Positions 8,926-17,824 of a stretch of 64,000 bases of DNA are shown here, in pieces. A model generated the notes under the pieces. The model had not been told where the DNA came from. It saw nothing but the letters and a program-made list of their open reading frames with translations, and did not search any database. Where the stretch lies: assembly GCA_000403475.2 (NCBI GenBank), contig KE159795.1, positions 860,807-924,806 on the forward strand, given 5' to 3'. How positions within the stretch are numbered: the stretch's first letter is position 1; each line of letters begins with the position of its first letter. The translations under genes and the position numbers were made by a program. The stretch is from Lachnospiraceae bacterium MD308. Its GTDB lineage: Bacteria > Bacillota > Clostridia > Lachnospirales > Lachnospiraceae.

Positions 8926-10161
8926 ATGAAAAACTTTATCTTTATCTCCCCAAACTTCCCCACGAATTACTGGATATTTTGCAGGGAACTGAAAAACAAC
9001 GGAATAAATGTTCTTGGAATCGGCGACCAGCCTTATGACGAGCTTTCCGACGATTTAAAAAGAAGCTTAAACGAGTATTATAAGGTCGGCAGCCTTGAAA
9101 ATTATGAAGAAGTATACCGGGGAGTTGCTTTTCTGATTTTTAAACACGGAAAAATTGACTGGCTGGAATCCAACAACGAATATTGGCTGGAGAGAGACGC
9201 GCGCCTTCGCACCGAATTTCACATTACCAGCGGTTTCCAAGTTGAAGACATGCCGAGAATCAAATATAAGTCAAAGATGAAAGAATATTATCAAAAGGCC
9301 GGCATACCCACAGCCCGCTACCATCTGGTTGATAATCTGGACGGCTGTAAAAAATTCATTGAAGAGGTCAGTTATCCCGTGGTTGCCAAGCCGGATAACG
9401 GTGTCGGCGCATCCCACACCTTTAAGCTTAATAGCGACGCCGAGCTGGCTACGTTTTTCGAAGCTATGCTGCCGGGTGTTTCTTATATTATGGAAGAATT
9501 TATTGACGGGGAAGTATGTTCCTACGATGCCGTCATAGATTCCAATGGTGAGCCTATGTTCGAGACCGGAAATGTAACCCCTTACTCTATCATGGATATC
9601 GTAAACAACGCCGGAAATCTCGTTTACTACATTGTCAAAGCGCTTTCCTCCGACGTAAGGGATGCCGGGCGCAAAACAGTAAAAAGCTTTGGTGTGAAAA
9701 GCCGCTTTATACATTTCGAATTTTTCCGTCTCCTGAAAGCCCACAAAGGACTTGGAAAAAAAGGCGACGTCATCGCGCTGGAAGTAAACATGCGCCCATG
9801 CGGCGGCTTCACTCCCGATATGATTAATTTCAGCCACAGCACAAATATATATAAAATCTGGGCTGATATGATTGCATTTGACCACTCTACAATACCCACC
9901 GGCAAATCCCAATTCTGCGCCTATGCCGGCCGCCGGGACGGCAAAAATTTCGCTTTGAGCCATGAAGAGATACTTGAAAAATACAACGGCTGTCTCAAGA
10001 TGGTAGAACGCATTCCCGATGTGCTCTCCGGAGCTATGGGAAATCAGATGTATGTTGCAGCTTTCCGATCCAGAACAAAGATGGCCGCATTTTACAACGA
10101 CGTACTGGGGTACAAAGAAGACACAGAAGACACAGATACAGAAGATACAGAAAATGATTAA
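8926..10161 (+). CDS. ATP-grasp carboxylate-amine/thiol ligase-like protein
   Basis: A 411-residue cytoplasmic ATP-grasp enzyme, third gene of the operon, with AGGAG upstream. The pre-ATP-grasp domain (about 1-100) begins with a Rossmann-like FIFISPNFPTNYWIFCREL. The ATP-grasp core contains YPVVAKPDNGVGASHTF (nucleotide-binding lysine), MEEFIDGEVCSYD, and the metal-binding end EVNMRPCGGF. Such ligases join a carboxylate to an amine via an acyl phosphate. The substrate cannot be read from sequence. The C-terminus is an acidic tail coded by short tandem repeats at 10117-10155. A strong terminator follows immediately. Confidence 0.82.
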   Translation: MKNFIFISPNFPTNYWIFCRELKNNGINVLGIGDQPYDELSDDLKRSLNEYYKVGSLENYEEVYRGVAFLIFKHGKIDWLESNNEYWLERDARLRTEFHITSGFQVEDMPRIKYKSKMKEYYQKAGIPTARYHLVDNLDGCKKFIEEVSYPVVAKPDNGVGASHTFKLNSDAELATFFEAMLPGVSYIMEEFIDGEVCSYDAVIDSNGEPMFETGNVTPYSIMDIVNNAGNLVYYIVKALSSDVRDAGRKTVKSFGVKSRFIHFEFFRLLKAHKGLGKKGDVIALEVNMRPCGGFTPDMINFSHSTNIYKIWADMIAFDHSTIPTGKSQFCAYAGRRDGKNFALSHEEILEKYNGCLKMVERIPDVLSGAMGNQMYVAAFRSRTKMAAFYNDVLGYKEDTEDTDTEDTEND

Positions 10162-10186
10162 AAAGATGCCTTACGGCATCTTTTTT
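10160..10186. terminator. Bidirectional intrinsic terminator
   Basis: AAAAAGATGCC-TTAC-GGCATCTTTTTT forms an 11-bp stem with a T run on the plus side and an A run on the other, placed between the convergent ATP-grasp and dtd genes. Confidence 0.9.
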
Positions 10187-10194
10187 CTACATCA

Positions 10195-10641
10195 TTATAA
10201 AGTTTCCGAGTCCAGGATAATGGTAAAAGGCCCGTCATTCACAAGGCTCACTTTCATATCAGCGCCAAATTCTCCTCTTTCCACTACGGACACCTGTTCT
10301 TTACATTTCCCAATAATATATTCATACATCTCCGACGCCTCCTTCGGCGCCCCTGCTTCGATAAAACTCGGACGGTTTCCTTTTTTACAGTTCGCGTACA
10401 ATGTAAACTGAGAGATAAGCAAAAGCTCTCCTCCCACGCTGTCCAATGACAAATTCGTCTTTCCATTTTCATCTTCAAAAATGCGAAGCCCCAGCATCTT
10501 TTTGACCATTTTGTCAGCTATTTCCTTTGTGTCAGAATCACTGACGCCAATCAACACCATAAATCCCTTGCCGATCTTTCCGAGAATCTTCCCGTCTACT
10601 TTTACTTCGCTTTCTGACACTCGCTGAATCACAAATCTCAT
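10195..10641 (-). CDS. dtd: D-aminoacyl-tRNA deacylase
   Basis: Removes D-amino acids (and glycine mischarged on tRNA-Ala) from tRNA. The 148-residue length and the motifs MRFVIQRV at the start, ISQFTLYA in the middle and NDGPFTI near the end are diagnostic; the GPVT cross-subunit motif appears as GPFT. It is the last gene of the sulfate-activation/ABC operon, 3 bp after the permease stop, so transcription may be affected by the IS insertion upstream. Confidence 0.93.
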   Translation of the reverse strand: MRFVIQRVSESEVKVDGKILGKIGKGFMVLIGVSDSDTKEIADKMVKKMLGLRIFEDENGKTNLSLDSVGGELLLISQFTLYANCKKGNRPSFIEAGAPKEASEMYEYIIGKCKEQVSVVERGEFGADMKVSLVNDGPFTIILDSETL

Positions 10642-10644
10642 ATT

Positions 10645-11430
10645 CTATAATCCTCTTTTTTGATATATATATCTTTCCAGTTTCCGGAAAACAATCTGAT
10701 CAATCAAAATTCCTATAAGAACAATGACGATCATCACAAGCATTACCTGATTAATATCCGCAAGGTTTCTGCCTTCAATCAATGTCTGTCCCAGGCCGAT
10801 ACAAGTAGTCATTACCTCGCCTGACATAAGCGCGCGCCACGCAAAAGACCATCCCTGTTTCAAGCCGGATACCAGTTCAGGCAGACTGGCAGGTAAGATT
10901 ACCTCCCGATAAATCTGTCTGGAATTGGCTCCCATCGTCAGAGCCGCCTTCTTATAAATCTTTGGGACGTTATGAATTGCATTATCCGCCGCAATGGCCA
11001 TACTGAACGCAGAACCCATAACCACGACAAAAATAATGGCCTGCTGCGTCAGTCCAAACCAGAGAATAGAAAACGGAACCCAGCACACACTGGGAAGCGT
11101 CTGCACGCCCATTACCAACGGCCGCAAATTCCGGTGCAAATAGTCAAAATGATTCATAAGAAAACCAAGAAAGCACCCAAGCACAACTGAGATCATATAG
11201 CCGGAAACACCTCTTAAGACACTATAGCCGACTGCTTTGACTAAAGAAGCGTCCGCCAAAAGAAGACACAAGCTCTTTACGACTCCTGTCGGCGACGGCA
11301 TCGCATACGGTTTCCATATTGAGAGAACATCAACACCGATCACATAAAGCATCTGCCACAGTAATATCACGCCGCCCAAAAAGATAAGCTCCGACACAAA
11401 TTTTGTTCTTAATACATCTCTTTTTTTCAT
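10645..11430 (-). CDS. ABC transporter permease, SsuC/TauC (NitT/TauT) type
   Basis: A 261-residue inner-membrane permease with about six membrane segments and the EAA loop (GANSRQIYREVILPASLPELVSG). It overlaps the ATPase gene by 4 bp. With that ATPase and the IS-split binding protein it forms an importer of the nitrate/sulfonate/taurine class. Its position behind cysD, cysNC and a sulfotransferase makes a sulfur oxyanion or sulfonate the likeliest cargo. Confidence 0.85.
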   Translation of the reverse strand: MKKRDVLRTKFVSELIFLGGVILLWQMLYVIGVDVLSIWKPYAMPSPTGVVKSLCLLLADASLVKAVGYSVLRGVSGYMISVVLGCFLGFLMNHFDYLHRNLRPLVMGVQTLPSVCWVPFSILWFGLTQQAIIFVVVMGSAFSMAIAADNAIHNVPKIYKKAALTMGANSRQIYREVILPASLPELVSGLKQGWSFAWRALMSGEVMTTCIGLGQTLIEGRNLADINQVMLVMIVIVLIGILIDQIVFRKLERYIYQKRGL

Positions 11431-12167
11431 CGGTACACCTTTTCCTCTACCTTCTCCAGGATTTTATGACGATACTCTACAAACTTCTCATCATAAACAT
11501 AACGCGGACGCTCAAGTTCCACGGAAACAATATCTGTGATACCGGCAGGCGACATCACTACCACCCGGTCTGCCAGATATACAGCCTCCTCCACACTGTG
11601 CGTGATAAACAGAACCGTACGTTTTGTTTTCACCCATATCTCCTGAAGCTCTTCCCTGAGGCGGTTGGATGTCTGCTTATCCAGAGCAGAAAAGGGCTCG
11701 TCCATAAGAAGAATCTCTGAATCTAACGTCAATGCTCTTGCTAACGCCACCCGCTGACGCATCCCTCCCGAAAGCTGGTGAATGGCATAGTCTTTGTATT
11801 CCTCCAGACCTACCATCCGAAGATTAGACAGCGCCCTTTCCTCCCGCTCTTTCTGAGGAATCCCGGCAATCTTCATACCAAACTCCACATTCTGTATCAC
11901 ATTCAGCCAAGGAAACAATGCATGCTCCTGAAACATTACAATACGGTCAGAACCAGGTCCCGTAACCGGGCGGGAATTTAACAGAATCTCACCTTCTGTC
12001 GGCTTTTCCAAACCAGCTATAAGGTTCAGCAAAGTACTCTTCCCGCATCCGCTCCGTCCTACAACACAGACAAACTCTCCCTTTTCAATCTCAAGATTAA
12101 TCTCATTTAATACGTCTTCTTTTGAATCTTCAAATACCTTGCTCACATTCTTCAACACTAAAGACAT
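11427..12167 (-). CDS. ABC transporter ATP-binding protein, SsuB/TauB type
   Basis: A 246-residue cytoplasmic ATPase. Walker A is GRSGCGKST (about 38-46), the signature LSGGMRQRVALARA, Walker B ILLMDEP with the D-loop SALDKQT, and the switch histidine is in FITHSVEEA. It couples to the permease downstream (4-bp overlap) and sits 6 bp after the stop of the disrupted binding-protein gene. Confidence 0.9.
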   Translation of the reverse strand: MSLVLKNVSKVFEDSKEDVLNEINLEIEKGEFVCVVGRSGCGKSTLLNLIAGLEKPTEGEILLNSRPVTGPGSDRIVMFQEHALFPWLNVIQNVEFGMKIAGIPQKEREERALSNLRMVGLEEYKDYAIHQLSGGMRQRVALARALTLDSEILLMDEPFSALDKQTSNRLREELQEIWVKTKRTVLFITHSVEEAVYLADRVVVMSPAGITDIVSVELERPRYVYDEKFVEYRHKILEKVEEKVYR

Positions 12168-12717
12168 GGCAAATCAATCCTTTCTCGCTCTCTCTGAAAA
12201 GATATTCTCATAATCCTGCGCAATAAACTCCTGCTCCAGAGAAATATCCGCAAAATCCCTTATGGCCTGTTCATTTACATCTGTAGAAAAAGTCATCTTT
12301 CCAAAAGCCCCTGCCAAAATATCTGCATCCAGCGATTTCCCAGTGGCAGCATTGATCTCTTCATTGACAGTGGCCGAAGCTTCTTCTGTGTTCTGCACCA
12401 TATAATCTGTCGCTTTCCTGTGCTCTTCTAAAAATACATCAGCAATGTCAGGATTCTCTTTCAGGAACTCCTCCCGTACAACTACAACTGCTACAGGATA
12501 ATCCCCATTTTTATATACTTCATCATAGTCCAGCACAATCTCAGCCCCATTGCGCTCCAAAGTCGTGCCCCACGGCTCCGGAACCAATGCCGCGTCAATA
12601 TTGCCCTGGTCCATCATATTCATTACATCCGCATTTTCCACAGCAGTTACATCCACATCTCCGCCTTTATCAACAGGAGCAAGCTGATTCTCTTTCAAAA
12701 GATTTAAAAGACATAAA

Positions 12718-14371
12718 CCTGAATTATTCACGGCAGTATAAACTCACATAAAATCCGCCGTAGTTACCATTACAACCCCTCCAGATACCTCACTCTGTCG
12801 CAAGATAGCCTAAAAATGGGCAGACTTCTCCTGTGATAGGGTTGGAAATTTATTGTGGCTGTCAAGGTCCATTAACAGTTATTATTCCAACTGTGGCTGC
12901 AGGTTACGGATGTTTTCCAGTGTCTCGTAGAATTCTTTCTTGTAGGGACAGCTGCTGCACAGTTTAAAATATTTATATCGTGCTGATTTTACCACCCTTG
13001 CGGCTATCTTCAGCAGTTTTAATCGTATGGTATCAATACGCTGTTTTCGCATACTGGCAGCAAGCGCCAATCGTCTAAACCAATTGAATAGGTTATAAGC
13101 TAATGCATGAACCAGAAGGCGGTTCGCATTTACCAGCTTTGAGGAACTGCTTACAGAGGCAAAGTCAAAACCGCTTTTGCATTCCTTGATGAAATTTTCC
13201 ATTTTGCCTCTTCCGCAATAGAACCGGATCACCTGATAAGGTTCCATTTCCAGTGTTGTGACAATAAAGGTATACAGATGGATCATCTGCCCATACGGCT
13301 TTTCTATTTTAAAGGCCACCCTGCGTGGATGGTTCCATGAACCGGCCTGGTACAGGAATTCCCCATACTCGACAGCGTAATCTACCTGGTTGGATTTCGT
13401 TGCACGGTACAGTGCCTGGTTTTCCTCTTCTGCCAATTCACGGAGTTTTGCATTCTCCTTGAGCCGGATGGCATATTTGCAGTTTTTATCTTCAAGAACT
13501 TCATACAGGCCTGGTGACGCAAAACCACTGTCACCACGAAAGTAAAGCGGCACATCCGGGAAATCGCAGAGGAATTCATCCAGAAGGGACTTCATAAAAA
13601 TATCTGCCTCTTTGCTGCAATACATGGTGCCGTCACGAAGCTGTGCTTTTAGCAGATCGCCGGTCAGCCCGTCGTAGCATAACAGCGGATGATAACCATG
13701 AGCCTGATAATGGTAGTTGAAACCTTCCCCTTCCTGATTTCCATAGGTATCAAGAAGTGTGGAATCAAGATCAAAAAGCATGAATTCCGGTTTCTTTATG
13801 GAATAGATGACTTTACGGAGTTCACGGATGATCTGGTTTAACTGGCTGAGCGTATCTCCATCCATGCGGTTAAAAAAGCGTGACAGGGTAGGCTGGGATG
13901 CCAGGGCATCCTTGCCTAAAATAACTGTCATAACAGGTTCGTTTGTCAGTTCGTCTGCACAGTCATCCTCAAAGTAGGAACTGATAATCTGGTAAATTAC
14001 CTGCATCAGATTCGTATCATCCTTATGGACGCGGAACCATGCGGTATCATTGGTTTTGAACATACGATTAACGAGCCTGACCGCTCCAATCTTAAACAGG
14101 AACTCTTTGAACAGGAGAAGTCCTGCATCGGAGGATAAATCGCCTCCGTCAAAATTAATTTTAATCTGGCTATTGCTTTCTAAGCTTACAGTGTTTAAAA
14201 TATCCATATAAAGACCCTTTCTTTGGTTTTGATTTGGATTGGACACCTAAATTTTACCATAGATAGAGGTCTTTTTCTATTCACAAAATAAGTGAAAAGC
14301 AATATTCAATTAAAATACAGTAACTATGCGGGTTTCAGCAGTTAATGCTGTTATTCCGTGAATAATTCAGG
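12718..14371 (-). mobile_element. IS1380-family-like insertion sequence, copy 1
   Basis: A 1654-bp element bounded by perfect 16-bp terminal inverted repeats (CCTGAATTATTCACGG at 12718 and its complement ending at 14371) and flanked by the 5-bp duplication ATAAA (12713-12717 and 14372-14376). It carries one transposase gene. The second copy at 50382-52035 has the same length; I see one base difference (A at 14285, T at 51949). It inserted into the substrate-binding protein gene. Confidence 0.93.
12882..14207 (-). CDS. IS1380-family-like DDE transposase, copy 1
   Basis: Catalyses transposition of the surrounding element. The 441-residue frame from ATG 14207 (the frame can be extended 13 codons to a GTG at 14246) has the IS1380-type N-terminal motif FDGGDLSSDAGLLLFKEF, the DDE blocks LFDLDSTLLDTYGNQ and FRGDSGFASPGLYEV, and the late glutamate in CGRGKMENFIKECKSGF. 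The reading frame is intact, and the identical copy elsewhere suggests recent activity. Confidence 0.88.
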   Translation of the reverse strand: MDILNTVSLESNSQIKINFDGGDLSSDAGLLLFKEFLFKIGAVRLVNRMFKTNDTAWFRVHKDDTNLMQVIYQIISSYFEDDCADELTNEPVMTVILGKDALASQPTLSRFFNRMDGDTLSQLNQIIRELRKVIYSIKKPEFMLFDLDSTLLDTYGNQEGEGFNYHYQAHGYHPLLCYDGLTGDLLKAQLRDGTMYCSKEADIFMKSLLDEFLCDFPDVPLYFRGDSGFASPGLYEVLEDKNCKYAIRLKENAKLRELAEEENQALYRATKSNQVDYAVEYGEFLYQAGSWNHPRRVAFKIEKPYGQMIHLYTFIVTTLEMEPYQVIRFYCGRGKMENFIKECKSGFDFASVSSSSKLVNANRLLVHALAYNLFNWFRRLALAASMRKQRIDTIRLKLLKIAARVVKSARYKYFKLCSSCPYKKEFYETLENIRNLQPQLE

Positions 14372-14836
14372 ATAAATGCTGTGTATTTCCAATCTGAGGA
14401 ATTGCGACCGTTTTTCCTGAAAGATCAGTCACATCTTTAATATCTGACCCTGCGGCCTTCACAAGAACAGCTCCCGCCTTTGATGCCCCGGACAGAATCG
14501 TAACGTCCCCTTTTGACCTTACATTGGCAGTAATTGCCGGAACCGGCCCTATATATCCGATATCAATGTCCCCTGAAAAAAGTGCCTCTACTTCCGCCGG
14601 GCCTGCATTAAATGCCGTCCAGCTTACTTCTGTGCCGTCAGGCACAGCTTTTTCCAGAGCGCCGGTCGCTTTCATATACAGTGCCTGCGCGTGGGTAACA
14701 TTATTAAAATAACCGATATTCAGTTTACTGCCGTCTTCTTTTCCGCCGCATCCTGACAAACCCAGCACCGATGCCAAAAGCGCGACCACAAGAAGACTTT
14801 GTACAAACCGCAATCTCATATTATTCCTCCCTTAAT

Positions 14837-15982
14837 TCACCTTATATTAAGTTTTTTCAACACAATACGGATAAATGTCCGGAACGGATGCCTCAGTTTG
14901 CTTTTCAGTCCGTCAAGTTCCTGCCTTAACGCTGCATTCTCTTTCCCCATTTTTCGAAGGATATTCAAATTAGTTGCAGTTGCAAAACGGATAATATCAT
15001 CTAACAGATAAGGATTGCCCTTCTCCCATTTGCATATGCCGCTAAAATCCATATCAAACAGATCGGTATCTTTTTCATTCAAATACTCTTCTGCAATTTT
15101 CCGGTTGTCCTGTCGATAGGTTTCCATAAAAGCTTCCGTTTCCTGTGCCGAAAACATATTGCTTTTATATTCTGAACCAGAAACACCGTTAATGTCAATC
15201 AAATTTTTTCTCAAAAAGAAATATTCGCTGTCTGTAATATCAGGCAGTAAATTGATGACCCGCTTAATTTCACATATATTTCCAGACATACTTACATTAA
15301 CACTTTGGTGAGTTATGACATACTCGTCTGTCAGTTTAAGCCCGATCATTTCTAGAAAATCGGCCTGAATCATACCATTGGGAAAATAATTTCTGTCGAA
15401 TCGCCGTACGATTATATTCTCTTTTCCAAAAAATGATGAAAGCTTTTCCAGTTCTGCATAATAATCAAGATAAGATGTTTCCGGACAATCTTTAACATAC
15501 TCGTCCCATGACAGTACTATCTTTGACCTTTTGTTCCTGCTCCCTTTCACACGCTGTCTCCAAAAAGAGTCTATAAACAAGTCCTGCCTTCGCAAATAAA
15601 CAATAATTTTTACAGAAAATTGGTGTGCGTCGCTATATTCCTTTAATTCCGGCCATATTGACTTTCTGTTTTCACAACTTGATCCCCAGACTCCCTCATC
15701 GGAAAGAATTACGTTATCATATGTTTCAAAATGCTTACGTATAATATCCATTCCTTCTAAAAATCGTTGTTTTTCTTGTTCAGGCTGCCGCACTCCGTCT
15801 TTCCAGATTGGCCTTTGAAGAAAGACAGCATTCCGTCTCTTTCCAAATCCCGGATAAGAATACGGAAATTCCGGATAACAGTATCCCTGGCTATTTAATA
15901 GCCCCTGATTCAACGTACATAGTTCCTGAATCGCACAAGTACCTGTCTTCGGCGTCCCTACATGTAAATATAATGTTTTCAT
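14837..15982 (-). CDS. PAPS-dependent sulfotransferase
   Basis: A 381-residue cytoplasmic protein that probably transfers the sulfuryl group of PAPS to a carbohydrate or other hydroxyl acceptor. The 5'-phosphosulfate loop is at the very N-terminus (HVGTPKTGTCAI, residues 7-18, lysine 12), and the 3'-phosphate-binding block is YLRRQDLFIDSFW. The last 40 residues are basic. The start is ATG 15982 with GGAG 7 nt upstream, although a GTG immediately before it overlaps the cysNC stop by 1 nt. It directly follows cysD and cysNC, the enzymes that make PAPS. This is the NodPQ-NodH type of arrangement and strongly supports sulfation. The acceptor is unknown. Confidence 0.82.
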   Translation of the reverse strand: MKTLYLHVGTPKTGTCAIQELCTLNQGLLNSQGYCYPEFPYSYPGFGKRRNAVFLQRPIWKDGVRQPEQEKQRFLEGMDIIRKHFETYDNVILSDEGVWGSSCENRKSIWPELKEYSDAHQFSVKIIVYLRRQDLFIDSFWRQRVKGSRNKRSKIVLSWDEYVKDCPETSYLDYYAELEKLSSFFGKENIIVRRFDRNYFPNGMIQADFLEMIGLKLTDEYVITHQSVNVSMSGNICEIKRVINLLPDITDSEYFFLRKNLIDINGVSGSEYKSNMFSAQETEAFMETYRQDNRKIAEEYLNEKDTDLFDMDFSGICKWEKGNPYLLDDIIRFATATNLNILRKMGKENAALRQELDGLKSKLRHPFRTFIRIVLKKLNIR

Positions 15983-15984
15983 CA

Positions 15985-17823
15985 CTACTCTCCATATCTG
16001 ATTCTATCTTCCAATTTCTCCAGAATGATATCTACACATGTCTCCACATCATTCTGACTGGTGTCTATACATACGATCGGGTTTTCCGGCGGTTCATACG
16101 GACTGGTAATTCCCGTGAAATCAGCAATCTTTCCTTCCCTGGCCGCCTTGTAAAGTCCCTTCACATCCCTGCGTTCACACTCCGAAAGCGGAGTACTTAC
16201 ATATACTTCCAAAAAACTATCCCCGATAATCTCCTGGGCACTCCTTCGGTCCTGACGGTACGGAGATATAAAAGATGTGATGACAATCAGTCCCGCGTCA
16301 TTCATCAATTTGGATACTTCCGCAATCCTTCGGATATTTTCCATGCGGTCCTGCTGCCCGAAGCCAAGATTCTTGTTAAGTCCCATCCGCACGTTATCCC
16401 CATCTAAAAGCATGGTATGTTTTCCCATAGCAAACAATCTTTTCTCAAGCGCATTTGCAACTGTTGACTTCCCCGAACCAGACAGTCCCGTCATCCAGAC
16501 CGTCACCGCTTTCTGGCCCAGTCTGGCCTGCCTTAAGTCCCTTGTAATATCCATCTCATTCCAGGTAAGATTATTTTCTTCCGCAATGTTTTGCACAACC
16601 ACTCCGCACGCGGCAGTCGCGTTCGTAATACGGTCAATGAGAATTAAAGAGCCATGGGCAGGATGATTATAAAACTGCCCAAACACAATCTTGCTTCCGG
16701 TAGAAATCTCACAGAGGGCAATCTCATTTTTCAATACATGGTCTGTCTCGATTCTGTTTCCGGAATTAATATCTGTCTTATATCGGATACTGAGGACTGT
16801 TGCCGGAACCTGCTGCGTCCCCAGCTTCAAAAAGAAATTCATGCCTGCTGTAAGCCTGTTATCGTCCATCCACAATATGGATGCTGTAAGCATAGAACCA
16901 ACCGTCAAGTTACAGTCCTTTGTAATAACACATCCTCTGGATATATCAATTTCTGATTCTAACTGAACCGTGACCGCCTGTCCTCTGAAACAGGAATCCA
17001 CTTTCTGATCGCCCTGTAATATAGCTTTAACTCCTGCCTGTTCCCTGCTGGGAAGGACGGTAATCCGGTCGCCTACCGACAGTTCCCCGGAAGCAACTTG
17101 CCCCTGAAATCCCCGAAACTCCCGGTTAGGACGGCACACGCGCTGAACCGGCATGGAAAATCCGGTATTCTCATCCTCTCCGGACACGTCCACATTTTCC
17201 AGATATTGCAAAAGAGACGGACCTGTATACCAATCCATCCGGTCAGACCTGGATGTTATATTGTCTCCCTCCGTGGCTGATACCGGAATTACTTTTATCG
17301 TCTTATAGTCAAATTCTGACATCAAAAGCTTGATATCCTTTTTTATCTTCTGGAACCGCGCCTGATCATAGCCTGCCAGATCCATCTTATTCACAGCAAA
17401 CACAAAATGGCGGATTCCCACCAACACACAAATTCTGACATGTCGTTTTGTCTGAAGGAGAACTCCCTGGCTGGCATCAATTAATATAACACTGAGGGAA
17501 GCAAAGGAAGCCCCTACTGCCATGTTCCTCGTATATTCTTCGTGGCCGGGAGTATCGGCTACAATAAAGCTCCTGTTAGCAGTCGTAAAATAACGATACG
17601 CCACGTCAATCGTAATTCCCTGCTCACGCTCTGCCATCAGCCCGTCCAAAAGCAGAGAGTAGTCAATCTTGCCGTCATTAGAACCGACTCTTGACTCCAG
17701 CTCAAGCGCCTTTTTCTGGTCTGTGAAAAGCAGTTTTGCATCATAAAGCATGTGTCCGATCAGTGTAGATTTCCCATCGTCCACACTTCCACAAGTTATA
17801 AACTTAAGTAAATCATTTTTCAT
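15985..17823 (-). CDS. cysNC: Bifunctional sulfate adenylyltransferase subunit 1 / APS kinase
   Basis: A 612-residue fusion. The N-terminal part (about 1-430) is the CysN GTPase: P-loop GSVDDGKST (12-20), DTPGHEEYTRNMAVGAS and NKMD, followed by EF-Tu-like beta-barrels. It drives APS formation together with CysD. The C-terminal part (about 435-612) is APS kinase: P-loop GLSGSGKST and LLDGDNVRMGLNKNLGF, making PAPS. The gene is 1 nt from cysD and touches the sulfotransferase gene. No PAPS or APS reductase is in the window, so PAPS is probably made for sulfotransfer. The fusion is the NodQ/CysNC type. Confidence 0.93.
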   Translation of the reverse strand: MKNDLLKFITCGSVDDGKSTLIGHMLYDAKLLFTDQKKALELESRVGSNDGKIDYSLLLDGLMAEREQGITIDVAYRYFTTANRSFIVADTPGHEEYTRNMAVGASFASLSVILIDASQGVLLQTKRHVRICVLVGIRHFVFAVNKMDLAGYDQARFQKIKKDIKLLMSEFDYKTIKVIPVSATEGDNITSRSDRMDWYTGPSLLQYLENVDVSGEDENTGFSMPVQRVCRPNREFRGFQGQVASGELSVGDRITVLPSREQAGVKAILQGDQKVDSCFRGQAVTVQLESEIDISRGCVITKDCNLTVGSMLTASILWMDDNRLTAGMNFFLKLGTQQVPATVLSIRYKTDINSGNRIETDHVLKNEIALCEISTGSKIVFGQFYNHPAHGSLILIDRITNATAACGVVVQNIAEENNLTWNEMDITRDLRQARLGQKAVTVWMTGLSGSGKSTVANALEKRLFAMGKHTMLLDGDNVRMGLNKNLGFGQQDRMENIRRIAEVSKLMNDAGLIVITSFISPYRQDRRSAQEIIGDSFLEVYVSTPLSECERRDVKGLYKAAREGKIADFTGITSPYEPPENPIVCIDTSQNDVETCVDIILEKLEDRIRYGE

Positions 17824-17824
17824 A

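Larger units (their letters stand above)
12174..14819 (-). pseudogene. SsuA-like substrate-binding lipoprotein gene split by IS insertion
   Basis: The gene starts at 14819 with a lipoprotein signal (LLVVALLASVLGLSGCGG, lipobox cysteine) and reads to 14372. There an IS element (12718-14371) interrupts it, and the frame resumes at 12717 and ends at 12174. Removing the IS and one copy of the 5-bp target duplication ATAAA restores an open frame of 987 bp (328 residues) that reads ...GNTQHLCLLNLLKENQL across the junction, with the periplasmic-binding features of the NitT/TauT class (GYIGPVPAI, LVPEPWG). The insertion is therefore recent and the protein is lost in this strain. The distal fragment can be read from a GTG inside the IS end, but it has no signal peptide. 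The upstream neighbour is the sulfotransferase gene (17 bp). Confidence 0.9.
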
